DNA of 64,000 bases from Euryarchaeota archaeon UBA605 (GCA_002504905.1 DATY01000024.1:24529-88528); one strand, 5' to 3'. Shown: positions 40,776-50,595, counted from the first letter of the stretch. The notes: generated from the letters alone by a model not told the origin. A program made the numbers and translations.

Positions 40776-43700
40776 ATGAAAGGAAAGTTACAAGAAAATA
40801 TTAGCCTTGAAGGCTCGAAAAAAAGTATTGTTGCAGCATTAATGGTTTTCATAATGTTATTCAGTACTCAGATGTATTCCTTTCAGGATTTCGAACCCTA
40901 TTCAGATGAAGAATCTGAGTGGGGACCAGTGATTAAGAGGACAGCATTTCAGCAAATAGATGTTTCAGATGGGCCTATGGCAGAATTTAATGAAATGCAA
41001 CCAGGAGCCGAAAACCCATTTTCTCATCCTGCATTCAATGATCCAATGTATCATGACCCACTCTCTGTTTATGGAAAAGTCTCAGATCCTGCAGCATTAG
41101 CAATTGATCCGAGTTACGGATTCCTGTTAGAAGAAACAGATACAGAAGATCACGATAATGATGGTATCTCAGATTTGAATGATTTAGATGATGATAATGA
41201 TGGTATCTCAGATTTAATTGAAAGGTTTGATGGTTGTTACGGCACAGATCCTTTTGATCATGATAATGATGGTATTCAGGATGAGTTCGATTGGGATGAC
41301 GATAATGACGGATTATTGGAAGGCCCTATTGATTGGTCACAAGGAGCAGATCCGAAGAATAACACCGAAGACCGTTATGTTATTCCAACAACAATTCACC
41401 CATGGACACAAACAATAGTAGGTACCGGTTACAGGATAGATCAAAACCTGCTAGATCATGACAATGATGGAATTACAGATGAAGATATTGACGGCACTGG
41501 TAAAGGATCATATGATGAAGATGACGATAATGATGGGCGCATCGATCAATTTACTTGGCCTTGTGATTTTGACAGTGATGGAATCCAAGACTATTTCGAT
41601 TTAGATGATGACGGAGACTCAGTACCAGATTTATGGGATTCACACCCATGGAACTCTCAGATAACTTCCAATATCACCGAAAATAATCTTTGGTCAGATT
41701 GGGTTGAATGGGACTCCGGTCCTACAACATTTTTTGTTAACATCAATAATGCTGGATTAACTCCAGAGAATATTACTATTGAAACAGGAGATATCATAAC
41801 TTGGTTTAATGCAGATGTGGAAGACCATTCTGTCCAAGCACAAGGTAACGTATTCTCCAGTCCAATTATTACTGCTAATGGTGGAGTTTGGAGCTTCCAA
41901 TTCAATAGCACAGCAAATATTACCTATCAAAACCTTGGTCTGAGTGGTTCAACTCAAGGAAACATTACTGTTACACAATCTTCATTCACTGGTAGTGACT
42001 ATTATGGGCAGTATATTGGAGGTATTGATTTCGTTGAAAGAGAGAAGGCATGGCATCCTAAAGTACAAGCATTTTCAAATATCTTTGATGGTGATTTAGA
42101 TGGCGATGGAATTCCTAATTTCTTAGATCCAGATAATGACAATGATGGCTCTCCTGATTCATCCGATACAGACGATGACAATGATGGATTGGCAGATATG
42201 TATGATGTTGATGATGATAATGACGGGATTTTGGACACATGCCTTCAAACAGATACTAATTTAGATGCTGCTGGAGACTATCCTATACCAAATCAGCCGT
42301 TTTATGATGGCAGTATAATGACGCCGGGAATAGATTGTGAAATCGATTATGATCGCGATCTTGATGATGACCGTTACAGGGTCATAGATCAGGATTATGA
42401 TTTAATTTGGGACTGGTTAGATACTGATTTGGGAGGCGTACCAATTCCAGATAACACAGTTGGCGGGACTTTGACCGATGCAAGTGATTTACCATGGGAT
42501 TTAGACAACGATGGAGAAATCAATGAAGAAGATATTTTTCCAACGGTTCCGCAGAGCACAGTCGATACTTGGGATTGCCCAAGTCTTGCCAACCCCAATC
42601 CGTCTAATCCAGATGATAATTGTTATTTGATGCGTAAATCATACACAGGATTCAATGATTGGGATGAAGATGGGATAAATAATTGGGACGATATTGATGA
42701 TGATAATGATGGTATTCTCGATTGGCTGGACATAGATGATAATTGCGACCTCGATGATGATAATGATTTGCATTTGTTAAATGGTTCAAAATATCGTGAC
42801 GACGGTCCGAATGATATCGATACAGATGTAGATGGTGACGGATTACCAAATGATGAAGATTGGGATGACGATAATGACGGTATTTCCGACTATTATGATC
42901 CTGATGACGGAAACTGTGGTATTCAAGACTTAGATGCAACCGACCCGTATGATAACAGTTATCCAACTAATGATGGTGATCTATTAGACGGATCTTCTGA
43001 TGATCAATTATATGCATTTGCAATAGTTTACGAAATGTATTGGAACCAAACATGGATGTTTAACCCATTCACTTCAGAAAATGGCTTTGTATTAGACTAC
43101 AATGGTTTCGATGAGGCAAACCCTACTGTTAGTGGCCAAATTCCAGAGCTATATTGGCACGTTATACAAAAATGGAGTCCATATAATGGCGATAATCACT
43201 TTGACATAGATATCGATGGAGATTCTTTGATAAATGGTATTGACGTTGATCAAGATGGTGATGGATTACCTGATTGGTGGGATCAAGATGAAGGTAATGA
43301 TGGAGTTTTAGATGTTAATGATATTAAGATGGGAGGTAGCTTTGATGACAATACTTGTGGAGCGACATTATTTTGGATTTATGTTCCACAACAGCCACAA
43401 GCAATAGATCATGAATGTGGAATATTCTATGCTTGGTATTTTGGAGCACCTTTGGTCACCCCTACAAGGGCTAACCAAATCGAATACACATATCCATACA
43501 GCACTAGAGCCGACCCTGATTACAGTGATGGTGCTTACAATGGAAGTAATTCACAAGGTCAATGGACCTGCAATAAAAACTGTTTCCACTTCACCTTCGA
43601 CCCACAAAGTGGAGTAAGCCCTACAGCCGCAGTAACTTACAATCAAATGAAAGATAATCGTGATCTTTGGATTGCTTACATAGGATTATCCTTTGGATTT

Positions 43701-46700
43701 TTCCAATGGACAGCAGATTCAAACGCTAATTTCTTCCCGGATGAAAGAGCAGATTTACTGAATAATGATGTAGACCCTGACGATGACTGTGGCGCGCCTG
43801 TTACAGGAAATATGGAACCTCAGTGTTTATTCAATGATACAGCAGATTTGGATGATGACTTTGATGGCATTTATGACCATTGGGATATAGATGATGATTC
43901 AGATGGTATTTGGGATTATTTCGAGGTCGACAGTAACGACGATTTAGACGATGATACTGGAACAATACCTCCTGGTAATTTCTACACTGGTTCAAATTGT
44001 GAAGATAACGATGATGATGGTACTGATACCGATCCTGATGAGGATGGATGGTTCCAGGCCGTTCATGACAAAGGGGTTCTCGGGCAGGGTCTTTTGAATC
44101 CCAAATATTATGATGTAGATAATGACAACGATGGCGTCCCTGACGGAGAAGATCCTGATGATGATAATAATGGAGTGTTAGATACCGACCAGGAATTACT
44201 TTGTTTTATTGGCGAAGAACAAATGACATGGGATCACGATAATGACGGAATTGTAAATTGGATGGATGATGATTGGGATGGAGACGGAAGATCAAATTTG
44301 ATTGAACTTAATACTGCAACTCCATTTATTTCAGCATGGGATCACGATAATGACGGATTGAGAGATGATATTGATTTGGATGACGACTCAGATGGAATGA
44401 AAGATGAGGACGAAGTTATGCTTTGGCCATCTAGATATGGTAGCGAATCCACTAATCCATGGGATCACGATGACTTTGGCGGAGGAGAAGGAATTGCTAA
44501 TCCATCTGACCCAAATACAGGGCCGGACGCGATAGATGAAGACGATGATAACGACAGCCGAATAGATGCTGATTGGGATCAGTTAGAAGAGCAAAATGGC
44601 AGCTCATCGGATTGGGACAGTGATAATGATGGTATTTTGGATGAAGACGATAAGATTCCAACTAGAATCACCCTCACATCACCTGATGTATTATGGTTAG
44701 ATAATCTATATGCAGCCAAATTTAATGGTACTGTTAGTTGGTTAGATTTGGACCAAGGAGTTTTCGCTCCTGCAGAAAATTTACCAGTTCAAGTTCATAT
44801 TGCATGGACTAGAAACGGAACTTCCGCTGTTGAAACAGTGGATGTATTAACAGATGCTGATGGAAATTTCGTCGTTGGACAATTCTTGTTCCCTGAAGAT
44901 CTTCCAGTAGGCTCTAACACCACGTATCATGTTTATGCCGAAGTAACTGAGATGTTCTTACATGATGGCTCCACTACACAACCAGTACCCACTGAAGTCC
45001 GTGCAAATACAACGATCGATTATGTTGCATGGACGTATTTCAGAAGTGACGAACAACCGTTATTTGTTGATTATAAAGTACATTATGCTGCTGATTGGGA
45101 TAGAGGGATATTCGATAACAAATTATCTCATGCACCTATATCATTTACCGTGCATGGTGGGCCATTTGGTAATTTGACTCATCCAACAGTATTCGATGGA
45201 TATGGCTATGGGTACAGAGCAGATTCTGGCGGATGGGTTTCATTATCATTCGTACAGACAAGTGGTAGCCAAGGTGTTTGGAAACAGGTGCAATGGAATT
45301 CTACTATAGACAATGGTCCAGGCAAAGTTCCGGGTGCATATGAAGAAATTGTTTGGGATAATACATCAAAATCTCATAGCGTTGTTGGATTATATGAGTA
45401 CACAAATACAAGCTTACCAATTGGAGATTATATGTTTATCGGGGAATCTAGACCGGACTTAGGCGGAGAAATGCCATGGCCATATTTAGAAGGGGATAAG
45501 ACAGATTCCTTTGCAATTCGTTCGATGCACAGGATGTATGTAGAAGCCGATATTATTACTCCTTCAATTAGGCCGGTTTACTTCTACGACTCCACTCAAT
45601 TCACCGGAGCTTCCTTTGGTGCTTGGAGGGCTCTATTCCATGCGCCATCTTTAGCCAATGCAGGCCTTGAATACAGTGAAGTAAGCCTTGGAAAGCAATA
45701 TCCTATGCTTTGGGACGGTACTCCACAAGGCCTTACTGGAGAAGCAGCAAGCCTTCGTTCATTCTTGTCATCTAATGGAACACACTGGTTCATAGCAATG
45801 CAAAATGGGGGAGACTTCAATGTGCCTCCATGTGGGCCGATTAATCCATTCGATCCCGCTAGTGAGATTAGATGTGAAATAGTTCCTGAAATGTTTACTG
45901 GTGAAACATTCAGAGTTTTCGGAACCGTATGGAACCGAACGATGACTGCTTGGCCGCATGATGCAATGGCATTACAAGTTGATATTGATGGTAATGGAGT
46001 ATTTGCAGGCTCTCAAGAGACTGGATTTGCTAGAGTTCCGGACATGATAAACGGCGAAGCAGTATTTGATTACAACTGGACCTGGTATTCACAGTACCCT
46101 GCAGGAGTCTATGGTATACGTGCTGACTTCACAAACTCGAATTATTACTTTACAGGTAATCAATCAGCGGTTCTTGCACCTACAGGGGCTTATGTCAATG
46201 TCTCAGTTATCGGAACAACGGACTTCCAACTGAATAATATTCCAAGACTTTACAGAGGTCAAAATACAACTATTGAGGCTAGAGTGATAGATAACGCATA
46301 TCAACCGGTTAGAGATGCCCCTGTGAATTATACTTGGTCTGCTGATGGCACAAGTGATGTGGCAGTAACCGACTTGAACGGTGTGTTCAAAATCAATCTA
46401 ACTATAGATGAAATGCATGAATTAGGTAATTTTTCATTGAGTTTTACTTACCCTGGGGACACTTATCGACAAGGTAGCTCATCTGGAATAGACCTCTGGG
46501 TCGTTTCAAGGACTTACATAGATTTACAAAGTACTACTGATAATAGATTATCTAGTGGAGATATTTGGGAATTTACAGCTCAGGTAACTGATGATAATAG
46601 GACTGCTGCAATAAAAGATAAAGGAGAACTTTTGGATGGTTGCGATGAGAACGGTGGAGAAATATTAGTTATTCTTGAAGGAGTTGATTTCGAACAAACA

Positions 46701-48746
46701 GTTCATCGGCAGATTATCAAGACATTGTGCCCTAACGCCGGAACAATAAATCATGCAATGCTGTTAGATCCACAATTGTTGAGAGATGACCCCCAATCAT
46801 TCCTTCCTGATGGTTTCGGACCAGTTAATGTAATAATCAGATTCTCAGAGAATCTGCCTCATGAAGGCTGTGACCCTATAGATCAAGAAATGCTTGATAT
46901 TTCTGGTGCCTGGGATCCATGTGCACAAGTACTGAATAGTGACCACTATCGTAAGGTATTCCAATACAACGGAGAAGGATTTAGCCTGATTGGAGGTACA
47001 CAGTTATCAGTTGATAATCAGATTGTTTACACTTCAGAAATTGACCAACTGACAGGACAACCTATCGATAAACCAATGACAGTAACAGGACAATTGGTTG
47101 ATGAATTAAATACAAATTTGTCTAATCGACCTATTCAAGTTCAATATGAAATGGTAGGTACTGACTTGGGCGTTAAAGCTTGTAATGGAGGAGTTACCGA
47201 TTCTAACGGATTCTTCTCAATAATTTGTCCATTAAATGATATTCAAGCCGGTCAAGCAAAAGTTACTGTGAATTATTATTCATACGAGACTGGAGACCAA
47301 TATAGATACAAAAACTCCAGCATCACTAAGTTCTTCCCAGTATTTTCTAATTCAACAATGACTGTACAAGAAATCGGACCCTTCCGAACTGATATAGATA
47401 CATTCAGATTTGAGAATGGATCTGTATTCCCTGTACTATACTTGAAAGAATCATTCCACATTGATGCAATGTTAACCCAGGTTAATGGTAACCCTGTAGG
47501 TGGCAAATGTCTCAACATATACTTAGATCCAGAGACAAACACTAGGCCCTTTGCCACAGCAATTACTCAAGATGGAACTGGAGAGATTGAATGGTATTCA
47601 GGAGATCCAGAAGATAATCCAAGTAGAAAAGGTGTTGAACCAAGTGGTCAGAAATTAGAAGGATTTAGAACAGTTAGAATTGCATATGAACCAACAAAGG
47701 AATTACCTGGAGGTTGTAAAGCAGAAACAACCCCTGTAGTAAACGGTTCATATGAAGATATAGAAGTTCTAGTCCGAAGTAAAGTGGATATTTTGTTGAA
47801 AGATCATTGGGCAAAGGCTGAAGGATACCAAGAGGGAGATGTAGTGACCGGTAAAGTATCTATTCTAAGAGATAGACTTGATGTTTCTGTAGAAGGCGAA
47901 ACTGTAATTTTCACTTTCCAATACTGGAATGGAACTGGCTATGTAACAAATAATGTTGAGTATTCCGTAACCAATGAAAAAGGTGAAGCAAATTTCAGCT
48001 TTATCTACAGTGGTAAAGAAGTTCCTGGTGAAACTAAAGGAAACGAACTTGCGATAAACGGGCAGTGGAGAGTCTTGGTTCACTTCCAAGAATCGGCTTT
48101 CTTCCAAGAAGAGTTCTTGAATAGTACTCCTACAATCAGGCTTGGAGAATTAGATGCTTCTGGTGATACAGATTTCTGGACTTTTAGAGTTATTACAGTA
48201 CTTGGAATTGTAATGTCATTTATGCTATTAATCGGTGCAATAATGTATAGAAATTATAATGAAAGAAGAAGAATCGAGATTATTCGCGGTATCCTAACTG
48301 ATTCGTTAATGTCTCTAAAGGCTTCTAATGATTATATTGCAACAATATTTGACTGTTACAAGCAATTAGTCAGATTCTTTAGAAGTAAGGGGGCAATGAA
48401 AAAGGTTTACGAAACTACCAGAGAATTCGAAGATGCGGTACATACAATGTTAGGAGGAATCACTCCTCCAGAGGATTTAGATACACTATTCTCAATATTT
48501 GAGGAGGCAAGATATTCTGATCATGAGATTGGTGCTGATCAAAGAGACCGAGCAATGGAAGCTTTACAATCAATTATCAACCATTTGAGTAATTCGCTTG
48601 GTGAAAGTATGTTGAATCGTACGTCATCAACTGAATCAGGATTGTATGGTTCAGTTATTAAGGCAGGTTCATTCATTGATTCAGAAGGACAGACAAGAAT
48701 TGCAGGTATTGACGATGACGATGAAAGAGACGGTTTCTCGTTATAA
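40776..48746 (+). CDS. Giant surface protein with Asp-rich (thrombospondin type 3-like) repeats, cupredoxin-like module, TM anchor and DUF4129-like tail
   Basis: About 2656 residues, the largest gene here. A signal segment (SIVAALMVFIMLFSTQMYS) leads to a region (~125-1300) with some thirty D-x-D-x-D-G-type motifs (DHDNDGISDLNDLDDDNDG, WDHDNDGLRDDIDLDDDSDG), predicted to bind calcium as in thrombospondin type 3 repeats. Within it, residues ~305-410 form a cupredoxin-like domain (ENITIETGDIITWFNADVED, HSVQAQGN) lacking the usual C-terminal Cys/His/Met copper ligands. Residues ~1300-2460 are beta-sandwich domains of Ig/carboxypeptidase-regulatory style (DADGNFVVGQF, DLNGVFKINL, DSNGFFSIICP, DGTGEIEW). 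A TM helix (~2470, VITVLGIVMSFMLLIGAIMY) precedes a ~160-residue cytoplasmic part resembling the DUF4129 domain (CYKQLVRFFRSKGAMKKVYE, ARYSDHEIG). ATG at 40776 preferred to GTG at 40767. Confidence 0.9.
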   Translation: MKGKLQENISLEGSKKSIVAALMVFIMLFSTQMYSFQDFEPYSDEESEWGPVIKRTAFQQIDVSDGPMAEFNEMQPGAENPFSHPAFNDPMYHDPLSVYGKVSDPAALAIDPSYGFLLEETDTEDHDNDGISDLNDLDDDNDGISDLIERFDGCYGTDPFDHDNDGIQDEFDWDDDNDGLLEGPIDWSQGADPKNNTEDRYVIPTTIHPWTQTIVGTGYRIDQNLLDHDNDGITDEDIDGTGKGSYDEDDDNDGRIDQFTWPCDFDSDGIQDYFDLDDDGDSVPDLWDSHPWNSQITSNITENNLWSDWVEWDSGPTTFFVNINNAGLTPENITIETGDIITWFNADVEDHSVQAQGNVFSSPIITANGGVWSFQFNSTANITYQNLGLSGSTQGNITVTQSSFTGSDYYGQYIGGIDFVEREKAWHPKVQAFSNIFDGDLDGDGIPNFLDPDNDNDGSPDSSDTDDDNDGLADMYDVDDDNDGILDTCLQTDTNLDAAGDYPIPNQPFYDGSIMTPGIDCEIDYDRDLDDDRYRVIDQDYDLIWDWLDTDLGGVPIPDNTVGGTLTDASDLPWDLDNDGEINEEDIFPTVPQSTVDTWDCPSLANPNPSNPDDNCYLMRKSYTGFNDWDEDGINNWDDIDDDNDGILDWLDIDDNCDLDDDNDLHLLNGSKYRDDGPNDIDTDVDGDGLPNDEDWDDDNDGISDYYDPDDGNCGIQDLDATDPYDNSYPTNDGDLLDGSSDDQLYAFAIVYEMYWNQTWMFNPFTSENGFVLDYNGFDEANPTVSGQIPELYWHVIQKWSPYNGDNHFDIDIDGDSLINGIDVDQDGDGLPDWWDQDEGNDGVLDVNDIKMGGSFDDNTCGATLFWIYVPQQPQAIDHECGIFYAWYFGAPLVTPTRANQIEYTYPYSTRADPDYSDGAYNGSNSQGQWTCNKNCFHFTFDPQSGVSPTAAVTYNQMKDNRDLWIAYIGLSFGFFQWTADSNANFFPDERADLLNNDVDPDDDCGAPVTGNMEPQCLFNDTADLDDDFDGIYDHWDIDDDSDGIWDYFEVDSNDDLDDDTGTIPPGNFYTGSNCEDNDDDGTDTDPDEDGWFQAVHDKGVLGQGLLNPKYYDVDNDNDGVPDGEDPDDDNNGVLDTDQELLCFIGEEQMTWDHDNDGIVNWMDDDWDGDGRSNLIELNTATPFISAWDHDNDGLRDDIDLDDDSDGMKDEDEVMLWPSRYGSESTNPWDHDDFGGGEGIANPSDPNTGPDAIDEDDDNDSRIDADWDQLEEQNGSSSDWDSDNDGILDEDDKIPTRITLTSPDVLWLDNLYAAKFNGTVSWLDLDQGVFAPAENLPVQVHIAWTRNGTSAVETVDVLTDADGNFVVGQFLFPEDLPVGSNTTYHVYAEVTEMFLHDGSTTQPVPTEVRANTTIDYVAWTYFRSDEQPLFVDYKVHYAADWDRGIFDNKLSHAPISFTVHGGPFGNLTHPTVFDGYGYGYRADSGGWVSLSFVQTSGSQGVWKQVQWNSTIDNGPGKVPGAYEEIVWDNTSKSHSVVGLYEYTNTSLPIGDYMFIGESRPDLGGEMPWPYLEGDKTDSFAIRSMHRMYVEADIITPSIRPVYFYDSTQFTGASFGAWRALFHAPSLANAGLEYSEVSLGKQYPMLWDGTPQGLTGEAASLRSFLSSNGTHWFIAMQNGGDFNVPPCGPINPFDPASEIRCEIVPEMFTGETFRVFGTVWNRTMTAWPHDAMALQVDIDGNGVFAGSQETGFARVPDMINGEAVFDYNWTWYSQYPAGVYGIRADFTNSNYYFTGNQSAVLAPTGAYVNVSVIGTTDFQLNNIPRLYRGQNTTIEARVIDNAYQPVRDAPVNYTWSADGTSDVAVTDLNGVFKINLTIDEMHELGNFSLSFTYPGDTYRQGSSSGIDLWVVSRTYIDLQSTTDNRLSSGDIWEFTAQVTDDNRTAAIKDKGELLDGCDENGGEILVILEGVDFEQTVHRQIIKTLCPNAGTINHAMLLDPQLLRDDPQSFLPDGFGPVNVIIRFSENLPHEGCDPIDQEMLDISGAWDPCAQVLNSDHYRKVFQYNGEGFSLIGGTQLSVDNQIVYTSEIDQLTGQPIDKPMTVTGQLVDELNTNLSNRPIQVQYEMVGTDLGVKACNGGVTDSNGFFSIICPLNDIQAGQAKVTVNYYSYETGDQYRYKNSSITKFFPVFSNSTMTVQEIGPFRTDIDTFRFENGSVFPVLYLKESFHIDAMLTQVNGNPVGGKCLNIYLDPETNTRPFATAITQDGTGEIEWYSGDPEDNPSRKGVEPSGQKLEGFRTVRIAYEPTKELPGGCKAETTPVVNGSYEDIEVLVRSKVDILLKDHWAKAEGYQEGDVVTGKVSILRDRLDVSVEGETVIFTFQYWNGTGYVTNNVEYSVTNEKGEANFSFIYSGKEVPGETKGNELAINGQWRVLVHFQESAFFQEEFLNSTPTIRLGELDASGDTDFWTFRVITVLGIVMSFMLLIGAIMYRNYNERRRIEIIRGILTDSLMSLKASNDYIATIFDCYKQLVRFFRSKGAMKKVYETTREFEDAVHTMLGGITPPEDLDTLFSIFEEARYSDHEIGADQRDRAMEALQSIINHLSNSLGESMLNRTSSTESGLYGSVIKAGSFIDSEGQTRIAGIDDDDERDGFSL
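41142..44650 (+). repeat. Degenerate coding repeats encoding Asp-rich calcium-binding motifs
   Basis: Within the giant surface gene, variants of GATGATGATAATGATGGTAT recur in three dense clusters (about 41.14-42.24 kb, 42.65-42.95 kb and 43.84-44.65 kb). They encode D-D-D-N-D-G-[IL] units. Unit spacing and third-codon bases vary, so this is an old protein-level repeat rather than a fresh DNA duplication. Confidence 0.8.
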
Positions 48747-48891
48747 TTATCTTAATCATAGTCTGTAACTAACTTATCCGCCTAAACACCTACCTTGTCC
48801 GCAGTGCTACGTTTTCTCCACTTGGCGAGTAGTAGCATTCATAACAGGTAGTCAGGTGGCCGCGATACCTAAGAAACGTCGAGGGAGTTAT

Positions 48892-49257
48892 ATGAGTAAG
48901 AACAATAGAAAGACCAACGCGGCACTAATCGCCTTAATCGGCGATTTAAAGGCCCAGAGCAGGTCAACTGGTTCTGCACTATGGCGAGACGTTGCATTGC
49001 GTCTGGAAACCAGTCGCAGTAATTGGGCTGAACCAAACCTGAGTCGTCTTTCGCGATACGCAGCTAATGAGGACATGGTCCTAATTCCTGGTAAATTACT
49101 AGGAAGTGGAGAGGTAGCAGGTAAGCCTAACGTCGCAGCATATAGTGTCAGTTCTGGAGCCCGCTCTAAAATTGAAGACGCAGGCGGACGTGTAATTACG
49201 ATTCGTGAACTAATGAATGAAAACCCTGAAGGATCGGGGGTGAGAATCCTTGGATGA
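48892..49257 (+). CDS. rpl18e: Ribosomal protein L18e (eL18)
   Basis: Large-subunit protein found in archaea and eukaryotes. SKNNRKTNAALIALIGDLKA and WRDVALRLETSRSNWAEPNL correspond to the conserved core, and EDMVLIPGKLLGSGEVAGKP is the family signature (VvVPGKVLGxGxLxkk). About 121 residues is normal. The ATG at 48892 is preceded by GAGGGA and is preferred to the GTG at 48856. It leads the L18e-L13-S9-Rpo10 cluster, an ancient archaeal gene order. The stop overlaps the L13 start by 8 bases. Confidence 0.95.
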   Translation: MSKNNRKTNAALIALIGDLKAQSRSTGSALWRDVALRLETSRSNWAEPNLSRLSRYAANEDMVLIPGKLLGSGEVAGKPNVAAYSVSSGARSKIEDAGGRVITIRELMNENPEGSGVRILG

Positions 49258-49735
49258 ATCAGGAACTATAGTATATGATGCTACGGACAAGGTCCTTGGA
49301 AGACTTGCTAGTGTGGTTGCAAAACAATTACTTTCTGCCAGAAAAGCAGGAAATCCAGTTAGAATAATCGTTCTTAATGCTGAGAATGCAATAGTTTCAG
49401 GGCCTAGAACACGCGTTCTAGCAGATTATGATTTTAAGTATAAATTAAATCATCCTCGTAAGGGGCCATTTTTCCCTCGAATGCCAGATCAAATCATGAA
49501 GCGAACTGTTAGAGGTATGTTACCATATCAAAAAAATAGCAGTGGCCGTAATGCAGTCAGAGATTTGAGAGTAATGATCGGCTGTCCAGCCAATCTCTCT
49601 GGTGAAGATCTGCCTTCAGGTCATACATGGGGGGACACATCTGCTCTGGATCGTCCATTACCAGTTAAATTTGTAAGACTTGGTGAAATATCATCTTCAT
49701 TAGGTGTAGACGCGACACGTTGGGGAGGTCAGTGA
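49250..49735 (+). CDS. rpl13: Ribosomal protein L13 (uL13)
   Basis: Large-subunit protein. YDATDKVLGRLASVVAKQLL, RIIVLNAENAIVSGPRTRVL and MPDQIMKRTVRGMLPYQKNS are the universal L13 motifs. RDLRVMIGCPANLS is archaeal in style. The start is TTG at 49250, inside the end of rpl18e. No in-frame ATG or GTG is available nearby, and GGGGGTGA (49236-49243), a close match to the anti-Shine-Dalgarno complement, lies 6 bases upstream. 161 residues. The stop is two bases before the S9 ATG. Confidence 0.95.
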   Translation: MDESGTIVYDATDKVLGRLASVVAKQLLSARKAGNPVRIIVLNAENAIVSGPRTRVLADYDFKYKLNHPRKGPFFPRMPDQIMKRTVRGMLPYQKNSSGRNAVRDLRVMIGCPANLSGEDLPSGHTWGDTSALDRPLPVKFVRLGEISSSLGVDATRWGGQ

Positions 49736-49737
49736 AT

Positions 49738-50175
49738 ATGGCTAAAAGAAAAGGTAAAATTTCAGTTGAAACCAGTGGTAAAAGAAAAACAGCAATAGCA
49801 CGAGCAACGGTCCGTAAAGGGCAAGGACGTGTTAGAGTTAATAGTCAACCTATCCACATAATGGAACCAACTCTTGCACGTCGTAAGGCATTAGAACCAG
49901 TCCAAATCGCTGAGGCAATGGGACGTCTAGATGATGTTGATATTGCTATTGATGTTCAAGGCGGAGGACAAATGGGTCAAGTAGACGCAATTAGAACTGC
50001 AATTGCTCGTGGATTAGTAAAATGGAATGGCGGTGCAGTTGGAGAAGATGAAGAATTAAGAGATGAATACTTGAGATTCGATCGTAGCCTTCTTGTTAAT
50101 GATCCAAGACGTAAAGAACCTAAACATCAAATGGGCCGTGGTGCTCGTGCCAAATGGCAAAAATCATACAGATGA
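49738..50175 (+). CDS. rps9: Ribosomal protein S9 (uS9)
   Basis: Small-subunit protein contacting tRNA in the P site through its C-terminal tail. VETSGKRKTAIARATVRKGQ and GRVRVNSQPI form the first conserved region, VDIAIDVQGGGQMGQVDAIR the second, and the basic tail PKHQMGRGARAKWQKSYR ends in the invariant K-R/S-Y-R. About 145 residues. The ATG at 49738 is preceded by GGGGAGGT; the longer open frame to 49720 overlaps rpl13 and is not needed. Confidence 0.97.
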   Translation: MAKRKGKISVETSGKRKTAIARATVRKGQGRVRVNSQPIHIMEPTLARRKALEPVQIAEAMGRLDDVDIAIDVQGGGQMGQVDAIRTAIARGLVKWNGGAVGEDEELRDEYLRFDRSLLVNDPRRKEPKHQMGRGARAKWQKSYR

Positions 50176-50186
50176 GGTGAAAAGAT

Positions 50187-50390
50187 ATGTTGATACCAGT
50201 CCGTTGTTGGAGTTGTGGGAAAGTAATTGCTCACAAATACGAAGAATACAAAGAAGCAGTAGTAAATGGAGAAGATGCCAAAGTTGTCTTAGATAATTTA
50301 GGTATGGAAAGATATTGCTGCCGTAGAATGTTTGTCGCTCATATCGATCTAATCGATGAAGTTGCACCATTCAGCGTAGCCCGTGAGTGA
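50187..50390 (+). CDS. rpoN: RNA polymerase subunit Rpo10 (RpoN)
   Basis: Small zinc-binding subunit of archaeal RNA polymerase, homologous to Rpb10. The N-terminal MLIPVRCWSCGKVIAHKYEE carries the first CxxC, and GMERYCCRRMFVAHIDLIDE the atypical CC pair; together they bind one zinc. 67 residues is normal. A strong GAGGTGA lies 7 bases before the ATG. In many archaea rpoK and the S2 gene follow; here the cluster stops and a tRNA-Pro gene comes next. Confidence 0.97.
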   Translation: MLIPVRCWSCGKVIAHKYEEYKEAVVNGEDAKVVLDNLGMERYCCRRMFVAHIDLIDEVAPFSVARE

Positions 50391-50441
50391 GTTTACACTT
50401 AGGTTAGGGCTTTGAACTCAAAGAACCCCCTTGAATACATA

Positions 50442-50519
50442 GGGCCTGTAGGTTAGCTTGGTCTATACTTCGCGGCTGGGGGTCGCGCGACCCAGGTTCA
50501 AATCCTGGCTGGCCCACCA
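50442..50519 (+). tRNA. tRNA-Pro (anticodon GGG)
   Basis: Cloverleaf of 78 bases including an encoded CCA. Acceptor GGGCCTG pairs with CTGGCCC, with a T-T mismatch at pair 6-67. The anticodon stem CGCGG/TCGCG encloses CTGGGGG, so the anticodon is GGG. The T arm is CCAGG-TTCAAAT-CCTGG. The D stem is short (GGT with ACT, one wobble). All key bases (T8, A14-type D loop, TTC) are present, so it is probably functional. Confidence 0.9.
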
Positions 50520-50595
50520 TTTTCCCTCAGCTTATGCAAGACTTTTCTGACATCTCAATACGCATATTCAAGTCGCACCCCCCCTCTCATTAGAC

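Noticed and set aside
42652..42966. A minus-strand open frame of 104 codons rich in His, Tyr and Arg
   Set aside because: It is the antisense shadow of the Asp-rich repeats (GAT read backwards gives ATC/CAT-type codons) and resembles no protein.
41142..44650. Regular GAT-rich repeats that could look like a CRISPR or tandem-repeat array
   Set aside because: The units are in frame within one long gene, differ in spacing and sequence, and encode Asp-rich protein motifs; there are no unique spacers of constant length.
50442..50519. tRNA-Pro as a pseudogene because of a T-T mismatch and weak D stem
   Set aside because: The anticodon, T arm, acceptor ends and CCA are intact, and archaeal tRNA-Pro genes often have irregular D stems. 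One mismatch is tolerable.
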